DNA of 64,000 nucleotides from NCBI GenBank assembly GCA_003635185.1, contig PYJA01000044.1:24680-88679 (forward strand), in the 5' to 3' direction. Source of the DNA: Candidatus Poribacteria bacterium (GTDB lineage: Bacteria > Poribacteria > WGA-4E > WGA-3G). Both the position numbers and the translations under genes were made by a program. The notes below the pieces were generated by a model. It did not search any database, was not told the DNA's origin, and was given only the letters and a program-made list of their open reading frames with translations. Of the stretch, positions 60,851-64,000 are shown piece by piece; the first letter of the stretch is position 1; each line of letters starts with the position of its first letter.

Positions 60851-61357
60851 TTAGAGATAACCTGCCTCGGAGAGTAAGTTCGCGAGGTTATTTTTTCTGC
60901 CACAACGTCCTGTCAGGACCGTCAAAGTTTTACCTTTGAATTTCATCTTAAGTTCTCGTTTTTGATGTTTTGGATTAGCCTCTCTAATACCCCTCTTGGT
61001 AAACACAATTGGAACGTAGACAGGCTCTTTTAAATCCTGCACGAGTGTAGCGGCAAATTCTAAACCGCTTTTCAACTGATCAAGCACTTGTGATTCGTCG
61101 CCTTTACCACGACCTTTGAGTTCAATTGGAACAGCAAAGAGGATATTTCTATTCCTGTAAAACAGCAGCCGGTCACACCGTTTTCTGCTATCTCCGCGTA
61201 AATCAAACTCTTTCTCTACATTTATCACGATCTTCTGTCTGGGTATGTCGGTCCGGTATACCTTACACCCTTCTCCGCCGCAGTCATTAGTGAGGCTGTC
61301 TGGAGACACCTGCTCTTGAACGTGCGTAAGTCCTTTACTCAGATTCAACCGCATCAC
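60851..61357 (-). CDS. PD-(D/E)xK-like nuclease candidate, second gene of ATPase pair
   Basis: FDLRGDSRKRCDRLLFYRNRNILFAVPIELKGRG (D...ExK-type core). Confidence 0.55.
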   Translation of the reverse strand: MMRLNLSKGLTHVQEQVSPDSLTNDCGGEGCKVYRTDIPRQKIVINVEKEFDLRGDSRKRCDRLLFYRNRNILFAVPIELKGRGKGDESQVLDQLKSGLEFAATLVQDLKEPVYVPIVFTKRGIREANPKHQKRELKMKFKGKTLTVLTGRCGRKNNLANLLSEAGYL

Positions 61358-62777
61358 TCCCTTTCATTTGCTCAATTCTATTTTGTAATCCTGCCGAACG
61401 GTTATAGAGATCCTCCGCTATATCCAAATGATCCTCCGGTTCTATACCTTCAACAAGGTCAAATGGGAGTTCTGTGACCGGCTCGTTCTTATGGAACTGC
61501 CACGCGCCTACCTCTTCCGCTTTCAGCCAGTCTGCTGATTCACTTGTGGGTTTTCCGTGTTTTTGCAATTCACCTTCGCGAATTAGGTTGCTGATTTGTT
61601 GGAGGAGATAGTTGCTATGGGTTGTAATCACGACGCGAACACCGGCTCGGATCAAACGAGCAAGGGTTTGGGCGATCTTAGTTTGCGCACCTGGGTGCAG
61701 GTGAGATTCAGGTTCTTCAATAATGAGCAAGTCACCCTGTTTAACAATACTTCGCAGAAAGAGGACTAAAGGCGCAAGCTCAGACACCATTGCAGAGGAG
61801 TGACTCATCCGCAGTGCCTCTTCTGCCTGATCTGGACGGTACAGAAATTCCGGAGACGCTTCTGGTGTGGGGCGTTCAACCTCTATTTTCCCCTCCAGCA
61901 GCTCTGCTTCCAGTTGTTCAGCAACGCGACGTATATTACTTGACGATCCCTTGTGTTCCTTGTAGTTAACGATCTGCTGCAGAAAATCTGCTACCATTCC
62001 CGAAAACATAGATAATTCAAAGCGATCTAAACCGAGACGCGTCGACCACTTGATAAGGGCAGTCGCAAGCACATCGCGGCTTTGCATGATCCCGCTGCGG
62101 ACAGCAGGCAAGTAATATGAATACCCTTCCTGCCACTGATCAGTACGTAAAGTCTGCAATAGGTGTTCAACATCAGGCACCGGACAGAATTCTGTCTTAC
62201 GTTTTGCGTCAAGAAGAACCATGTCTGGATTGATACGACCTATTATCGTAGGATCAGCGGATCCAGAGGCACGTACCTCAAAATCCCAAAACTTATGTTC
62301 TTTATCCCGAACCGTCAGTGAAACTTTCATTTCTTTGTCTTGACTCTCAGTGAATCGAATTAACTTGGAAACATCCTCAAGATTGAAACACCGTTTCAGC
62401 TCATTTGGGAAGTCTTCCTGATGTGTAAGTCCATACGCCAACGTGACTTGTATCCGTTGCGGTAAGTCGGAAAATTTGAACGGACGCTCAGGCGTGTTTA
62501 ACTTGTCGAGTGCCGCTAACATCTCTTGTTCTAACGCCTCCCATTGATCTTGTGGATAATGGTCAGGTGAACGGAGAACAAAATCGAAATAAGAAGCAGT
62601 AGAGTCTGCCCAAGGAAATTGTGAGATGCCCCCAAAATTCTCGTATAATGCGTAAATGAGAGCGGCGAGATATGTCTTACCAGTGTTACTCTCACCGACA
62701 AATACAGTCAGCGGGCGCAGGTCTATCTCTGCCTTTTCTATGGGACCGAAGTTTTTTACGTTAATATAGGCGTTCAC
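61335..62777 (-). CDS. AAA (ABC/OLD-like) ATPase
   Basis: LTVFVGESNTGKTYLAALIYALYE; GDLLIIEEPESHLHPGAQ; RVVITTHSNYLL; GTG start at 62777 preceded by GGAGAAG. Confidence 0.85.
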   Translation of the reverse strand: MNAYINVKNFGPIEKAEIDLRPLTVFVGESNTGKTYLAALIYALYENFGGISQFPWADSTASYFDFVLRSPDHYPQDQWEALEQEMLAALDKLNTPERPFKFSDLPQRIQVTLAYGLTHQEDFPNELKRCFNLEDVSKLIRFTESQDKEMKVSLTVRDKEHKFWDFEVRASGSADPTIIGRINPDMVLLDAKRKTEFCPVPDVEHLLQTLRTDQWQEGYSYYLPAVRSGIMQSRDVLATALIKWSTRLGLDRFELSMFSGMVADFLQQIVNYKEHKGSSSNIRRVAEQLEAELLEGKIEVERPTPEASPEFLYRPDQAEEALRMSHSSAMVSELAPLVLFLRSIVKQGDLLIIEEPESHLHPGAQTKIAQTLARLIRAGVRVVITTHSNYLLQQISNLIREGELQKHGKPTSESADWLKAEEVGAWQFHKNEPVTELPFDLVEGIEPEDHLDIAEDLYNRSAGLQNRIEQMKGSDAVESE

Positions 62778-62859
62778 TGCTTCTTCTCCTATTGGTGATG
62801 ACTTTGAATTAATTATATATTCATCAGTGATCAATAGCAAGGAAATGAATCGATAAATC

Positions 62860-62907
62860 GCACTTGCGCGTGCGCAAAATCGTATTAAGGTTATGAACAA
62901 TTCGTAA
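62860..62907 (+). repeat. atpC 3'-end copy C3 (short, incl. stop codon)
   Basis: GCACTTGCGCGTGCGCAAAATCGTATTAAGGTTATGAACAATTCGTAA = ALARAQNRIKVMNNS*. Confidence 0.88.
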
Positions 62908-62964
62908 TTACTTCTTCCAGTTTTCCGGTAAGCGCGCTTTGTAAGCGTGCTTTACCTTCCCGCC

Positions 62965-63990
62965 TTACTCATTGAGGATACGAAGCACATCCTCAATTTC
63001 GGCTTTGAGATTTGCATCGCCTGCTTTTATTGCAAGCCGCAAAGCATTACGTAGGTCTTGCCTTGCTTCCAGCGTGCGACCTAAAAGAGCCTTCGCAAGT
63101 CCCCGAGTGTAGTATGCCAAAGCATCATCAGGTTTGAGTCGGATAGCCATAGTATAGTCTGCAATTGCACCCACATGATCTCCAGTTTTCAACTTCGCAA
63201 TTCCCCGATTGACGTATGCTTCGGCATCATCAGGTTTTAGTCTTATAGCGATGTCAAAATCGGCAATCGCAGCAAAGTATTGTTCTAAGTCAGCCTTCGC
63301 AACTCCCCGATTGACGTAGGCATTGGCAGCATCAGGTTTGAGTCGGATAGCATGGGTATAGTCTGCAATAGCACCCTTATAATCTCCAAGTTTATGTTTT
63401 GTATATGCCCACAAGAAGTATGTCTCAGCAGATATAGATTGTTTTCCTTGTGATAAAGGTTTTGCTGGCTTCTTCTGCTCCAGCAGTTTCTTGAGATATT
63501 TTGATGGTATAGCAAAATTGAGATTCTGTGCATCCAAAGATTTATAGACAGCAAAGGACACCCCAATCACTTCACCTTTCCTATTTAGCACAGGTCCGCC
63601 ACTGCTCCCTGGAGAAATCGGCGCAGTCATCTGCAGGCGTTCTTTCGTGAGTTTATCTCTGCGGCTACTGATAATACCATCCGAAAACGTGCCTTCCAAA
63701 CCTTTCGGATTTCCCGCAACGTAAACCGTCTCACCAACCCGAACTTTATCACTATCTCCGAGAGAAAGCGGTTTAATACCGAACGCTGTTACTTTTAGCA
63801 GTGCAAGGTCGTTTGTCTTGTCAGTAGCAGTAACGCCTTCAATATTGTATGTTGTGTTTTTACCGACTAACTTTGCAGTGCCTTTGGCTGCGCCTTCAAT
63901 CACGTGGTAGTTGGTAGCAATAAGGTTGGATTTCACAAAGAATCCGCTGCCAATGCCCAAAGTTTTGCCATTTTTATCCTGCATTTCCAA
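62965..63990 (-). CDS. Trypsin-like serine protease with TPR repeats (probably extends beyond window)
   Basis: NLIATNYHVIEGA, DLALLKV, ISPGSSGGPVLN; then YVNRGVAKADLEQYFAAIADFDIAIRLKPDDAEA TPR units. Confidence 0.85.
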   Translation of the reverse strand: MEMQDKNGKTLGIGSGFFVKSNLIATNYHVIEGAAKGTAKLVGKNTTYNIEGVTATDKTNDLALLKVTAFGIKPLSLGDSDKVRVGETVYVAGNPKGLEGTFSDGIISSRRDKLTKERLQMTAPISPGSSGGPVLNRKGEVIGVSFAVYKSLDAQNLNFAIPSKYLKKLLEQKKPAKPLSQGKQSISAETYFLWAYTKHKLGDYKGAIADYTHAIRLKPDAANAYVNRGVAKADLEQYFAAIADFDIAIRLKPDDAEAYVNRGIAKLKTGDHVGAIADYTMAIRLKPDDALAYYTRGLAKALLGRTLEARQDLRNALRLAIKAGDANLKAEIEDVLRILNE

Positions 63991-64000
63991 GTATACTGTC

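Noticed and set aside
61335-62900. Longer N-terminus of the AAA ATPase as given in the ORF track
   Set aside because: The extra N-terminus runs antisense into the C3 atpC remnant; a GTG start at 62777 with a good RBS fits the conserved domain start.

Overview
The window is gene-dense bacterial chromosome. The phylum is not proven. Several PhyH-family dioxygenases, an ankyrin protein, a trypsin-TPR protein and many palindromic dispersed repeats would suit a Poribacteria/Planctomycetes-like marine bacterium. Housekeeping genes include ilvD, hppA, folC, glyA and a complete F1Fo ATP synthase operon (atpZ, an atpI-atpZ fusion, atpI, then atpB, E, F, H, A, G, D, C; 46.7-58.3 kb). The most striking signal is that this operon acts as a landing zone for small accessory modules. 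(1) A type II restriction-modification pair sits between atpA and atpG, flanked by a ~150 bp direct duplication of the atpA 3' end plus atpG 5' end. (2) Downstream of atpC the atpC 3' end recurs three more times (59143-59335, 60332-60490, 62860-62907). These copies punctuate a nucleotidyltransferase/partner pair, an uncharacterised two-gene pair, and an AAA ATPase + PD-(D/E)xK-like nuclease pair. No integrase or transposase is visible. The extra atpC ends keep their reading frame and stop codon and differ largely at synonymous sites, as if carried in from other strains. Other notable items: a tandem-duplication scar linking hppA, a lipoprotein gene and ilvD; an S9 peptidase split exactly at a canonical A_AAA_AAC -1 slippery heptamer; several MITE/REP-like families, one truncating an O-methyltransferase gene and one apparently inside a CDS; an atypical AtpE; and genes lacking canonical start codons. 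No rRNA, tRNA or CRISPR array was recognised by eye.
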